6,473 nucleotides of DNA from an uncultured Oscillospiraceae bacterium (GCA_910579155.1 CAJTTS010000148.1:1-6473), one strand, 5' to 3'; positions 1 to 4,469 are shown, numbered from the stretch's first letter. Notes: generated by a model not told the origin, from the sequence alone. Made by a program: numbers and translations.

Positions 1-17
1 TTATCTCCCCGTCTCTT

Positions 18-46
18 ACTATACCATATCGGCTCTTAATGCGCAA
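18..46 (-). promoter_or_regulatory. Leftward sigma-A-type promoter for a gene beyond the left edge
   Basis: On the minus strand a -35 box TTGCGC (46 to 41) is followed after exactly 17 bp by a -10 box TATAGT (23 to 18). The transcript would start near position 11. A purine-rich GGGGAGATAA (10 to 1), which could be a ribosome-binding site, follows immediately. The gene itself lies outside the window, so its product is unknown. The -35 box is only half consensus, but spacing and -10 box are good. Confidence 0.6.
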
Positions 47-110
47 GATGATTTTGAACTTTTTCGATTGATAAGTGGTGAACTTCATAACTTATTTGCG
101 AAATCGGAAA

Positions 111-166
111 TTTTTTACCGGCATTGGAAGAATTTTTCCCGGCAATGGGTAGTTTTCTGCCGGTTC
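111..166. repeat. Three imperfect 21-bp tandem repeats with T-tract plus CCGG core
   Basis: CCGG occurs at 118, 139 and 160, spaced exactly 21 bp apart. Each copy is preceded by a run of T (111-116, 133-137, 153-156), and TGG follows the core in the second half of each unit. The 21-bp period equals two helical turns, so all copies face the same side of the DNA. They lie 65-120 bp upstream of the -35 box of the leftward promoter. They could be activator or repressor sites, or phased bending tracts. This role is inference; the periodicity is directly visible. Confidence 0.45.
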
Positions 167-210
167 TGGAAATGGAACTTTTACAACTTCACTGCATCAT
201 AGGGTAAACA

Positions 211-253
211 CAAAAAAGAATAGACCGCCCCACGTCACACGTGAAGCGGTCTA
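211..253 (-). terminator. Rho-independent terminator, leftward
   Basis: The 8-bp stem TAGACCGC (221-228) pairs with GCGGTCTA (246-253). A nested CACGT/ACGTG stem (231-235 with 239-243) lies inside it. On the minus strand the stem is followed by UAUUC and six U (217 to 212). It lies beyond the tRNA-Leu terminator and before the leftward promoter at the edge, so it insulates the next gene from tRNA or pyrG read-through. Confidence 0.6.
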
Positions 254-263
254 CAGCTACCAT

Positions 264-284
264 AAAGGACAAACAAAGGACAAA
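264..284. repeat. Tandem direct repeat AAAGGACAAA x2
   Basis: The decamer AAAGGACAAA occurs at 264-273 and again at 275-284, separated by one C, giving an 11-bp period. It lies between two leftward terminators just beyond the 3' end of the tRNA-Leu gene. Function is unknown; it could be a relic of an integration site or a protein-binding pair. Nothing else is recognisable in 254-297. Confidence 0.35.
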
Positions 285-294
285 TCAGCCCCCG

Positions 295-347
295 GACGAA
301 AATACAAAACCCCGAATCCCTTGCAAATACAGGGGTTTCGGGGTTTT
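295..347 (-). terminator. Rho-independent terminator of tRNA-Leu (and pyrG read-through)
   Basis: On the minus strand AAAACCCCGAA (347 to 337) pairs with TTCGGGGTTTT (316 to 306). The stem is extended by CCC/GGG after one A/A mismatch. The loop is about 12 nt, and the stem is followed by a T-rich GTATTTT. It starts only a few bases after the tRNA CCA end. No separate pyrG terminator is visible, so this probably ends both transcripts. Confidence 0.8.
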
Positions 348-352
348 GGCGT

Positions 353-438
353 TGGTGCGGATGACGGGACTCGAACCCGTACGGCCGTGGGCCACTAGCA
401 CCTCAAGCTAGCCAGTCTACCAGTTCCAGCACATCCGC
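353..438 (-). tRNA. tRNA-Leu (anticodon GAG), CCA encoded
   Basis: The minus strand folds as a class II tRNA. The acceptor stem is GCGGATG (438 to 432) with CATCCGC (363 to 357), discriminator A at 356, and an encoded CCA at 355-353. The anticodon stem CTAGC/GCTAG encloses the loop TTGAGGT, giving anticodon GAG (404 to 402), which reads CTC and CTT leucine codons. A long variable arm with a GGCC/GGCC stem, expected for tRNA-Leu, and a T-arm CGGGTTCGAGTCCCG are present. It has its own consensus promoter and terminator. Confidence 0.95.
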
Positions 439-479
439 ATATCACGCCCCGCAGGAAACCCTTGGGGCCAACGTGATAT
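439..479. repeat. Inverted repeat in the tRNA-Leu leader and start region
   Basis: ATATCACG (439-446) pairs with CGTGATAT (472-479). The stem continues inward with CCCC/GGGG (447-450 with 464-467) across a 4-nt bulge. It fills the space between the -10 box and the mature tRNA 5' end, covering the predicted start site near 473. As RNA only the inner GGGG/CCCC part could form, so the full symmetry makes more sense at DNA level as a possible operator. Confidence 0.4.
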
Positions 480-508
480 ATTATAGTGTGGAACGGGCAA
501 TTTGTCAA
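480..508 (-). promoter_or_regulatory. Consensus sigma-A promoter for tRNA-Leu
   Basis: On the minus strand TTGACA (508 to 503) is separated by exactly 17 bp from TATAAT (485 to 480), a perfect match to both consensus hexamers. The start is predicted near 473, giving a leader of about 35 nt before the mature tRNA. The -35 box lies 12 bp past the pyrG stop codon. Confidence 0.9.
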
Positions 509-520
509 GAGGGTTTCTAC

Positions 521-2125
521 TCACTTCTGCTTTTTCGCCGCTCCAATGAACTCCCGGAAGAGCGGATGGGCCCGGTTGGGCCGGGACTTCAGCTCAGGAT
601 GGAACTGCCCCGCCACAAACCACGGATGCCCCGGCAGCTCCACCATCTCCACAAGCCGCCCGTCCGGGGACAGGCCGGACAGCGCCAGTCCAGCCCTGGT
701 TAAAACCTCCCGGTACTCGTTGTTGAGCTCGTAGCGGTGGCGGTGGCGCTCGCTGATTTCCCGGGTTCCGTACACGGCCGCCGCCAGTGACCCCTCTGCC
801 AAACGGCACGGGTAGTTCCCCAGCCGCATGGTGCCGCCTTTGGCGGTTACCCCCACCTGGTCGGGCATGAGGTCAATGACAGGATAGGGCGTGTTCGGGT
901 CCAGCTCAGAGGAGTGGGCCCCAGCCAGCCCGCACACGTTCCGGGCATATTCCACCACCGTCATCTGCATCCCCAGACAGATGCCCAGAAACGGCACCCC
1001 GTTCTCCCGGGCGTAGCGGATGGCCTCGATTTTGCCCTCGATGCCCCGGTCGCCAAAACCGCCGGGCACCAGAATGCCCTGCGCACCGTTCAGTAGAGCC
1101 CCCGCTGTATCCGGCGTGACCTCCTCTGAGTTCACCCAGCGGATATTTACCGACACATCGTTCTCAATGCCGCCGTGGGTCAGCGCCTCCACCACAGACA
1201 AATACGCGTCGTGCAGCCCCACATACTTGCCCACCAGCGCAATGGTTACCGTCCCCTTTGGGTGCTTGGCCCGGTGGACCATGGTGGCCCACTCGGTCAG
1301 GTCAGGCATATGACAGATCAGCCCCAGCCGCCGCACCACCACGTCGGCCAACCCCTCCCGCTCCAGCATCAAAGGCACCTCGTACAGGATATCCGCAGTC
1401 AGATTGGGGATGGCGTGGTCCTCGGGGATGTTGCAGAACAAGGAGATTTTATCCAGAATTTCCTTGGGTATGGGAGAGTCGCTGCGGCACATGATAACGT
1501 CCGGTTGAATTCCAAGTGACAATAACTCTTTGGCAGAGTGCTGGGTGGGCTTGGATTTCAGCTCCCCGGATCCGGGGATGGGTACGATGAGGGACACATG
1601 GATAAACATGACGTTGCTTCGTCCCCGCTGGGCAGCCACCTGCCGGATGGCCTCCAAAAAAGGCTGGGACTCAATGTCGCCCACGGTGCCGCCGATCTCC
1701 ACGATGGCTACGTCTACGTCCGGCCCCTCCAGGGAATAGATGTGCCGCTTGATCTCGTCGGTGATGTGGGGGATAATCTGCACTGTGCCCCCCAGATAGT
1801 CCCCCGCCCGCTCCCGGTTGAGGACGTTCCAATACACCTTTCCCGAGGACACGGAGGAGTTCAAGGTCAGGTTCTCGTCGATGAACCGCTCGTAATGTCC
1901 CAGATCCAGGTCGGTTTCCGCGCCGTCGTCGGTAACGAACACCTCCCCGTGCTGGTAGGGGCTCATGGTGCCGGGATCTACATTTAAATAGGGGTCCAGC
2001 TTCTGCACCCGCACCCGCAGCCCCCGCTGCTTCAACAGCCGCCCCAGGGACGCTGCCGTGATGCCCTTGCCCAGCCCGGACACCACGCCGCCGGTGACAA
2101 AGATAAATTTCGTACCGGTCGCCAT
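521..2125 (-). CDS. pyrG: CTP synthase (glutamine-hydrolysing)
   Basis: CTP synthase amidates UTP to CTP using ATP and glutamine, the last step of pyrimidine nucleotide synthesis in the cytosol. The 534 residues match the usual full length. The N-terminal synthetase domain (about 1-270) has the P-loop [10 protein letters not shown] (12-21), the conserved stretch from 51 to 81 and EIGGTVGD (143-150). Asp72 and Glu143 are the likely Mg ligands. The C-terminal class I glutamine amidotransferase domain (about 293-530) has GGFGDRG (355-361), nucleophile Cys383 in GICLG, and the His509/Glu511 pair in FHPE. All key residues are present. The start is ATG, with the strong site GGGGGAGGA about 6 nt upstream. 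It is transcribed from its own promoter and followed by tRNA-Leu on the same strand with no obvious terminator between them. Confidence 0.98.
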   Translation of the reverse strand: MATGTKFIFVTGGVVSGLGKGITAASLGRLLKQRGLRVRVQKLDPYLNVDPGTMSPYQHGEVFVTDDGAETDLDLGHYERFIDENLTLNSSVSSGKVYWNVLNRERAGDYLGGTVQIIPHITDEIKRHIYSLEGPDVDVAIVEIGGTVGDIESQPFLEAIRQVAAQRGRSNVMFIHVSLIVPIPGSGELKSKPTQHSAKELLSLGIQPDVIMCRSDSPIPKEILDKISLFCNIPEDHAIPNLTADILYEVPLMLEREGLADVVVRRLGLICHMPDLTEWATMVHRAKHPKGTVTIALVGKYVGLHDAYLSVVEALTHGGIENDVSVNIRWVNSEEVTPDTAGALLNGAQGILVPGGFGDRGIEGKIEAIRYARENGVPFLGICLGMQMTVVEYARNVCGLAGAHSSELDPNTPYPVIDLMPDQVGVTAKGGTMRLGNYPCRLAEGSLAAAVYGTREISERHRHRYELNNEYREVLTRAGLALSGLSPDGRLVEMVELPGHPWFVAGQFHPELKSRPNRAHPLFREFIGAAKKQK

Positions 2126-2200
2126 AAAAATTCCTCCCCCGGCAGGCGCGGCCCCTCTGCGCCGGACGCCCTTGCCCAGCCCTGCCCGTTTTTCTAATCA
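2126..2200 (-). promoter_or_regulatory. pyrG 5' leader with ribosome-binding site and GC-rich hairpin
   Basis: The leader is about 75 nt. GGGGGAGGA (2140 to 2132) is a very strong Shine-Dalgarno site. Just upstream, CCGGC pairs with GCCGG and encloses GCGC/GCGC, and its 3' arm abuts the Shine-Dalgarno, so the hairpin could mask it. In Bacillus, pyrG is attenuated by CTP-sensitive reiterative addition of G at a GGGC start. Here no GGGC sits at the predicted start (about 2199-2201), though several GGGC runs lie downstream. Regulation by that mechanism is therefore not supported. The hairpin role is inference. Confidence 0.4.
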
Positions 2201-2206
2201 CAGGTT

Positions 2207-2235
2207 ATTTTACGCCAGCCGGAGGGACAAGTCAA
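2207..2235 (-). promoter_or_regulatory. pyrG promoter
   Basis: On the minus strand TTGACT (2235 to 2230) is followed after 17 bp by TAAAAT (2212 to 2207), each one mismatch from consensus. The start is predicted near 2200, giving a 75-nt leader before pyrG. Confidence 0.8.
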
Positions 2236-2259
2236 GGGAGTGGAAAAGGGCAGGTTCCA

Positions 2260-2299
2260 CAAAAATGCGGGACTGGGGACTGCTCCGCCCCGGTCCCGC
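2260..2299 (-). terminator. Leftward rho-independent terminator without its gene
   Basis: The 12-bp stem of 2267-2278 with 2288-2299 has a single G-U pair and a 9-nt loop. On the minus strand it is followed by ATTTTTG. There is no T-run on the plus side, so it acts leftward. It lies just upstream of the pyrG promoter. The nearest DNA to its right is a rightward IS remnant, so the gene it once terminated is missing from this locus. Confidence 0.75.
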
Positions 2300-2305
2300 A
2301 GCGTT

Positions 2306-2613
2306 AGAATCTGTATTCACAGGAGGATAGGTCCGTGATAGAATAGAGACATGGAAGAAAAGGAAAGAGAGTCGTACCCCAGCGACTTGACCGATGAGCA
2401 GTGGGAAGAAATCGCACCATTGTATACGGGGATGCGCAACTGCACGTGGAGCAAACGGGAATTGACAGATGCTGTACTGTATTTGGTGGATTCAGGGTGT
2501 AAATGGAGGCAGTTGCCCCATGATTTTCCGCCGTATTCAACAGTACACAGCTTTTATCGCCGCGCCCGGATCAGTGGACTGTGGGATAAGATACTGGAGC
2601 ATCTTGTAAAAAA
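2306..2613 (+). mobile_element. Truncated IS5-family insertion sequence (left part only)
   Basis: The right limit is set where the transposase homology stops (about 2613) and unrelated DNA leading into secG begins. The left limit is inferred. GAATCTGTATT at 2306, preceded by GTTA, resembles the other IS end in this window (GAGCCTGTTTA, preceded by GTTA, at about 6420). About 45 bp from an IS5-type end to the transposase start is normal. No matching right end is present, so the element has lost its 3' half. Confidence 0.5.
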
Positions 2614-2703
2614 GACTTGCAATCCGCCGCTGCGTGTGGTATCATATTTGATGACTATGTGGGCCATGAGCCCGACTATGAAGCCATTACCGAAAGGATT
2701 TGA
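2614..2703 (+). pseudogene. Possible C-terminal remnant of a gene formerly upstream of secG
   Basis: In a frame different from the transposase, 29 codons run from the IS breakpoint to a TGA at 2701-2703, six bases before secG. They have coding-like composition (for example FDDYVGHEPDYEAITERI). The secG Shine-Dalgarno lies in its last codons. I do not recognise the protein. It could be the tail of a gene cut by the IS insertion or simply leader DNA, since the secG promoter also lies here. Confidence 0.3.
2617..2645 (+). promoter_or_regulatory. Probable secG promoter
   Basis: TTGCAA (2617-2622) is followed after 17 bp by TATCAT (2640-2645). The start is predicted near 2652. It begins 4 bp past the IS breakpoint, so secG keeps a promoter of its own despite the insertion upstream. 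Confidence 0.6.
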
Positions 2704-2709
2704 GTCAAA

Positions 2710-2955
2710 ATGACCACCGCTCAGCTCGTTGTGTCCATTATCTACTTTGTCGTGGCCCTGGCCCTCATCGCCGTCGTCATGCTCCAGTCCGGCAAGAGCG
2801 CGGGCCTGTCCGGCGCCATCGCAGGAGGCGCGGACACCTTCCTGTCCAAGAACAAGGCCAAGTCCGCCGACGCCCGTCTGGCACGCATGACCAAGTGGAT
2901 CGCCATTGTGTTCATGGTGCTGACTTTGGTGCAGTGCCTGCTGCCCAACGCGTAA
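2710..2955 (+). CDS. secG: Protein translocase subunit SecG
   Basis: SecG is the small, accessory membrane subunit of the SecYEG channel that exports unfolded proteins. The 81 residues are the usual length for Firmicutes. A first membrane helix (about 5-25) ends in VVMLQSGKSAGLSGAI. This is the SecG hallmark of a QSGK-type turn, a glycine-rich stretch and then a G-x-x-DTFLSK cytoplasmic loop (41-47). A second helix (62-79) follows. The ATG is preceded by AAAGGA (2693-2698), about 11 nt away, and by a promoter just after an IS remnant. In many Firmicutes secG is followed by rnr and smpB; here mobile debris follows instead, so the operon has been separated or was never present. The gene appears intact. 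Confidence 0.95.
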   Translation: MTTAQLVVSIIYFVVALALIAVVMLQSGKSAGLSGAIAGGADTFLSKNKAKSADARLARMTKWIAIVFMVLTLVQCLLPNA

Positions 2956-2968
2956 GACGACACATAAA

Positions 2969-3027
2969 AGCTCCCCCGTCCATCGGGGCAACTCCCGTAG
3001 GGAAGTTGCCCTGAGAGATGGGGGGCT
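2969..3027. repeat. Long imperfect hairpin after secG
   Basis: The inner arm GGGCAACT (2986-2993) pairs with AGTTGCCC (3004-3011) and extends by CCC/GGG over one bulge. The outer arms are CATC with GATG (2981-2984 with 3017-3020) and AGCTCCC with GGGGGCT (2969-2975 with 3021-3027). On the minus strand it is followed by CTTTTATG, on the plus strand by no T-run. It could stop leftward transcripts from the neighbouring mobile module. CTCCCCC...GGGGG palindromes of this type are, from memory, frequent dispersed intergenic repeats in Oscillospiraceae. Confidence 0.5.
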
Positions 3028-3048
3028 AAATAGCAAGTTACCTATTTG

Positions 3049-3082
3049 GACGGCGTGGCTTCGGCTACGCTGTCTTTTTCTT
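3049..3082 (+). terminator. Rightward UUCG-loop terminator after secG
   Basis: GACGGCGTGGC (3049-3059) pairs with GCTACGCTGTC (3064-3074), with two G-U pairs, around the stable UUCG tetraloop. TTTTTCTT follows. It ends secG transcription. From 3055 on it is built from the left copy of the 162-bp module, whose antisense lysine codons supply the T-run. Confidence 0.8.
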
Positions 3083-3112
3083 ACGCTTCTGCATGGCCTG
3101 ATGATAGGTCAT
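3065..3112 (-). CDS. 15-residue lysine-rich micro-ORF, left copy
   Basis: The peptide is MTYHQAMQKRKKKTA. An AGGA lies 4 nt before the ATG and a GGGAG about 13 nt before it. A strong promoter lies about 50 bp upstream on the same strand. The right module encodes the same peptide with two changes (MAYYQAMQKRKKKTA). I do not recognise a family. It could be a leader peptide, the start of a gene lost from the element, or non-coding. Confidence 0.3.
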   Translation of the reverse strand: MTYHQAMQKRKKKTA

Positions 3113-3162
3113 GTATTCCTGTTTGCTCCCTTTTCACATCTCTCTCGTCATCACGGGGCGAT

Positions 3163-3191
3163 ATCATACCACACCCGGCGCAAAACTTCAA
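3163..3191 (-). promoter_or_regulatory. Outward promoter of the left module
   Basis: On the minus strand TTGAAG (3191 to 3186) is followed after 17 bp by TATGAT (3168 to 3163). The 14-bp palindrome ACACT-N4-AGTGT abuts the -35 box, sharing its first base, and could be an operator. It directs transcription toward secG, antisense to its downstream region, and would meet the hairpin at 2969-3027. Confidence 0.65.
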
Positions 3192-3195
3192 CACT

Positions 3196-3335
3196 TTATA
3201 GTGTGATATTTCTGCTGAGCATGCGGTTGACCTCTCCCTCAGCGGTTTTGACAGCGTCCTCGCTGAAATGGGTATTGACGGTGTAGATCGTCCCACTGAT
3301 CTCCCGCTCAAAGCTGATGGGGTGGCTATATTGAT
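3196..3335 (-). pseudogene. TnpW-like small transposon protein, 5' truncated
   Basis: About 46 codons remain. The core from ISGTIYTVNTHFSED through AVKTAEGEVNRMLSRNI resembles the short TnpW-type proteins of clostridial serine-recombinase transposons (Tn4451 group). Their pattern is a 'G-x-x-Y-x-V' strand, 'F-S-E-x-A', 'E/K-T', then 'K/R-x-L/M' before the end. The function of TnpW is unknown. The frame continues into the IS remnant without a native start, so the N-terminus is missing. The stop TAA lies inside the 162-bp module, immediately before its promoter. The family call is from memory of the pattern. Confidence 0.5.
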
Positions 3336-3750
3336 GCGAATCAAGAGTTGAACAAGAGCCTGGCGAGAGCGGCGGCAATGCGGCCAAAGATATGACAAAG
3401 TAGACCTGACAAGGAGCGGACCATGGAGGCGGTTTGGATGTCGGTCAAGCGATTCAGCCAGTTGAAAAAACACTCAATGGGCTGGCGGACAGAACTGGCA
3501 AATGTAGAGAATGTGTCACCAGAAACCAGGATGTCACCTTTGTGCTTTTTCCGAGGGGTAAGCAACTCCAATGCGTGGTTTTGCTTCAGTGATTGCGCCC
3601 AACTTGCGTCAATATATGCCTTATCCGCATACAGCCGTCCTGGCTTTAATGCGGCATGATTGTCCGCGATTTGTTTGCCACATACTTACATTCTCTGCTC
3701 TTTTGCGCTGTTTTTCTACCCTTTTCGCTATATTTTAACGCTTGATTCGC
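3336..3750 (-). mobile_element. Internally deleted insertion sequence with both terminal inverted repeats
   Basis: The ends match as inverted repeats. GCGAATCAAG at 3336-3345 faces CTTGATTCGC at 3741-3750, and further matches continue inward (GTT, AA, AGC). Between them lie only about 415 bp, holding the C-terminal third of a DDE transposase read leftward. The right end keeps about 60 bp of leader up to an ATG (3691 to 3689) that is followed at once by TAA. The middle of the element has therefore been lost. No target duplication is visible at the flanks. Such MITE-like forms can sometimes be moved in trans by a full copy. Confidence 0.75.
3341..3685 (-). pseudogene. DDE transposase, C-terminal fragment
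   Basis: About 114 codons are open from a stop at 3686-3688 to the TGA inside the left terminal repeat. The residues include GRLYADKAYID, which carries an Asp of the DDE triad, then DILVSGDTFSTFASSVRQPI and ECFFNWLNRLTDIQ with the R-x3-E signature (RQPIE) of IS4-like transposases. The fragment ends in GLLCHIFGRIAAAL. The N-terminus and first Asp are missing, so it is inactive. The exact IS family (IS4, IS5 or IS982-like) cannot be fixed by eye. Confidence 0.8.
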
Positions 3751-3775
3751 AGCAGAAATATCACACTATAAAGTG

Positions 3776-3804
3776 TTGAAGTTTTGCGCCGGGTGTGGTA
3801 TGAT
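3776..3804 (+). promoter_or_regulatory. Outward promoter of the right module, likely driving the acetyltransferase
   Basis: TTGAAG (3776-3781) is followed after 17 bp by TATGAT (3799-3804). The start is predicted near 3811, about 138 nt before the GNAT start codon. No terminator is visible between them. The adjoining palindrome (3763-3776) may bind a regulator. Confidence 0.7.
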
Positions 3805-3854
3805 ATTGCCCCGTGATGATGAGAGAGATGTGAAAAGGGAGCAAACAGGAATAT

Positions 3855-3902
3855 ATGGCCTATTATCAGGCCATGCAGAAGCGCAAGAAAAAGACAGCGT
3901 AG
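3855..3902 (+). CDS. 15-residue lysine-rich micro-ORF, right copy
   Basis: The peptide is MAYYQAMQKRKKKTA, with AGGA 4 nt before the ATG. It lies between the module promoter and the acetyltransferase gene, so it would be the first cistron of that transcript. Relative to the left copy it has Thr2 to Ala and His4 to Tyr, while the basic tail is unchanged. No family is recognised. Confidence 0.3.
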   Translation: MAYYQAMQKRKKKTA

Positions 3903-3948
3903 CCGAAGCCACATAAATTCCCGGCAAAGGGAGATTGGGGAGGCAGAA

Positions 3949-4461
3949 ATGATACTGGAGACCAAGAGGCTGTACCTGCGGGAGCTCAATCAGGGCGATT
4001 TGCCCTCCCTGTGCAGGATTTTGCAGGACGATGAGGCGATGTACGCCTATGAAGGGGCTTTCACCGACAGCGAGGTGCAAGAGTGGCTTGACCGGCAGAT
4101 TGCCCGATATCAGGCATGGAGTTTTGGCCTGTGGGCGGTGATTTTGAAGGAAACAGACGAGATGATCGGTCAGTGCGGGCTCACCATGCAGCCGTGGAAG
4201 GGTGGAGAAGTGCTGGAGGTAGGGTATCTCTTTGAGCGGAGGCACTGGCATCAGGGCTATGCCACAGAGGCTGCCAAGGCATGCAAGCAGTATGCCTTTG
4301 ACGTGCTGCAAGCGGACGAAGTCTGCTCGATCATCCGGGACACAAATATTCCCTCCCAGCAGGTGGCCCTTAGAAATGGTATGGCCGTTGCGGACAGCTC
4401 GGTTAAGCATTACAGGGGCGTGGATATGCCCCATGACCGCTACGCAGCCTATCGGGGATAG
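3949..4461 (+). CDS. GNAT-family N-acetyltransferase (RimJ/RimL type)
   Basis: It likely transfers acetyl from acetyl-CoA to an amine; the substrate is unknown. The 170 residues fit the RimJ/RimL-type family. The N-terminus MILETKRLYLREL is the typical first strand, followed by a FTDSEVQEWLDRQIARY helix region. The strand at GLWAVILKETDEMIGQCGL and VGYLFERRHW precede the acetyl-CoA loop HQGYATEA (101-108, motif A), then SIIRDTNIPSQQVALRNGM (127-145, motif B). The ATG has GGGGAGG 5 nt upstream. It is probably expressed from the outward promoter of the adjacent mobile module, so it may be a passenger or a host gene captured by that promoter. It ends 8 bp from the convergent gene at 4470. Confidence 0.92.
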   Translation: MILETKRLYLRELNQGDLPSLCRILQDDEAMYAYEGAFTDSEVQEWLDRQIARYQAWSFGLWAVILKETDEMIGQCGLTMQPWKGGEVLEVGYLFERRHWHQGYATEAAKACKQYAFDVLQADEVCSIIRDTNIPSQQVALRNGMAVADSSVKHYRGVDMPHDRYAAYRG

Positions 4462-4469
4462 CTTCCGGC

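Larger units (their letters stand above)
2351..2713 (+). pseudogene. IS5-family transposase N-terminal fragment, fused to DNA upstream of secG
   Basis: Residues 8-85 match the N-terminal DUF4096-type domain of IS5-family transposases: SDLTDEQWEEIAPL, a basic segment with conserved Leu/Asp, GCKWRQLPHDFPP, a YSTVHSFYRR segment and a GLWDKILEHL ending. This domain binds DNA and precedes the DDE catalytic core. Homology stops at about residue 88 (position 2613). The reading frame then runs by chance through the secG promoter region and ends with a TGA overlapping the secG ATG. No catalytic domain is present, so it cannot transpose. No clear ribosome-binding site is seen. A TTCACA-N17-TAGAAT promoter (2316-2344) ends 6 bp before the ATG and would give a nearly leaderless message. 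It is probably functionless. Confidence 0.85.
3055..3216 (-). repeat. 162-bp module, left copy (inverted partner of 3751-3912)
   Basis: This stretch is the reverse complement of 3751-3912 with six substitutions in 162 bp, all transitions, and no gaps. It contains the last codons of a TnpW-like gene, the palindrome ACACTATAAAGTGT (minus strand 3204 to 3191), a promoter and a 15-codon ORF, all directed leftward. Four of the six differences lie in or next to the micro-ORF. Identity ends sharply at both boundaries. Confidence 0.9.
3751..3912 (+). repeat. 162-bp module, right copy (inverted partner of 3055-3216)
   Basis: It starts at the base directly after the IS terminal repeat and ends at 3912. 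It keeps only the last codons of the TnpW-like gene, then the palindrome ACACTATAAAGTGT (3763-3776), the promoter and the micro-ORF, all rightward. It therefore reads out toward the acetyltransferase gene. Confidence 0.9.

Noticed and set aside
111..166. CRISPR-like interpretation of the short tandem repeats
   Set aside because: There are only three imperfect 21-bp units with no spacers and no cas genes.
2..202. Open plus-strand frame of 66 codons entering from the left edge
   Set aside because: It has no visible start, crosses a leftward promoter and the 21-bp repeats, has no family resemblance, and no rightward terminator follows. It was judged a chance opening in AT-rich DNA.
1671..2201. 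Long minus-strand frame of 176 codons over the start of pyrG
   Set aside because: It is an out-of-frame shadow of pyrG caused by high GC content; the pyrG frame has full family conservation.
2554..3036. Minus-strand frame of 160 codons antisense to secG
   Set aside because: Shadow of secG with no recognisable family and no ribosome-binding site.
3026..3049. Inverted repeat CTAAATAG/CTATTTGG as an attachment site
   Set aside because: It is short, and no matching copy is seen at the far side of the island near 3912, so no att pair can be supported.
3081..3473. Minus-strand frame of 130 codons with a CAGCG zinc-ribbon-like motif
   Set aside because: It runs antisense or out of frame through the transposase fragment, the TnpW-like gene and the repeat promoter. 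No homology is recognised and the right module copy does not extend it.
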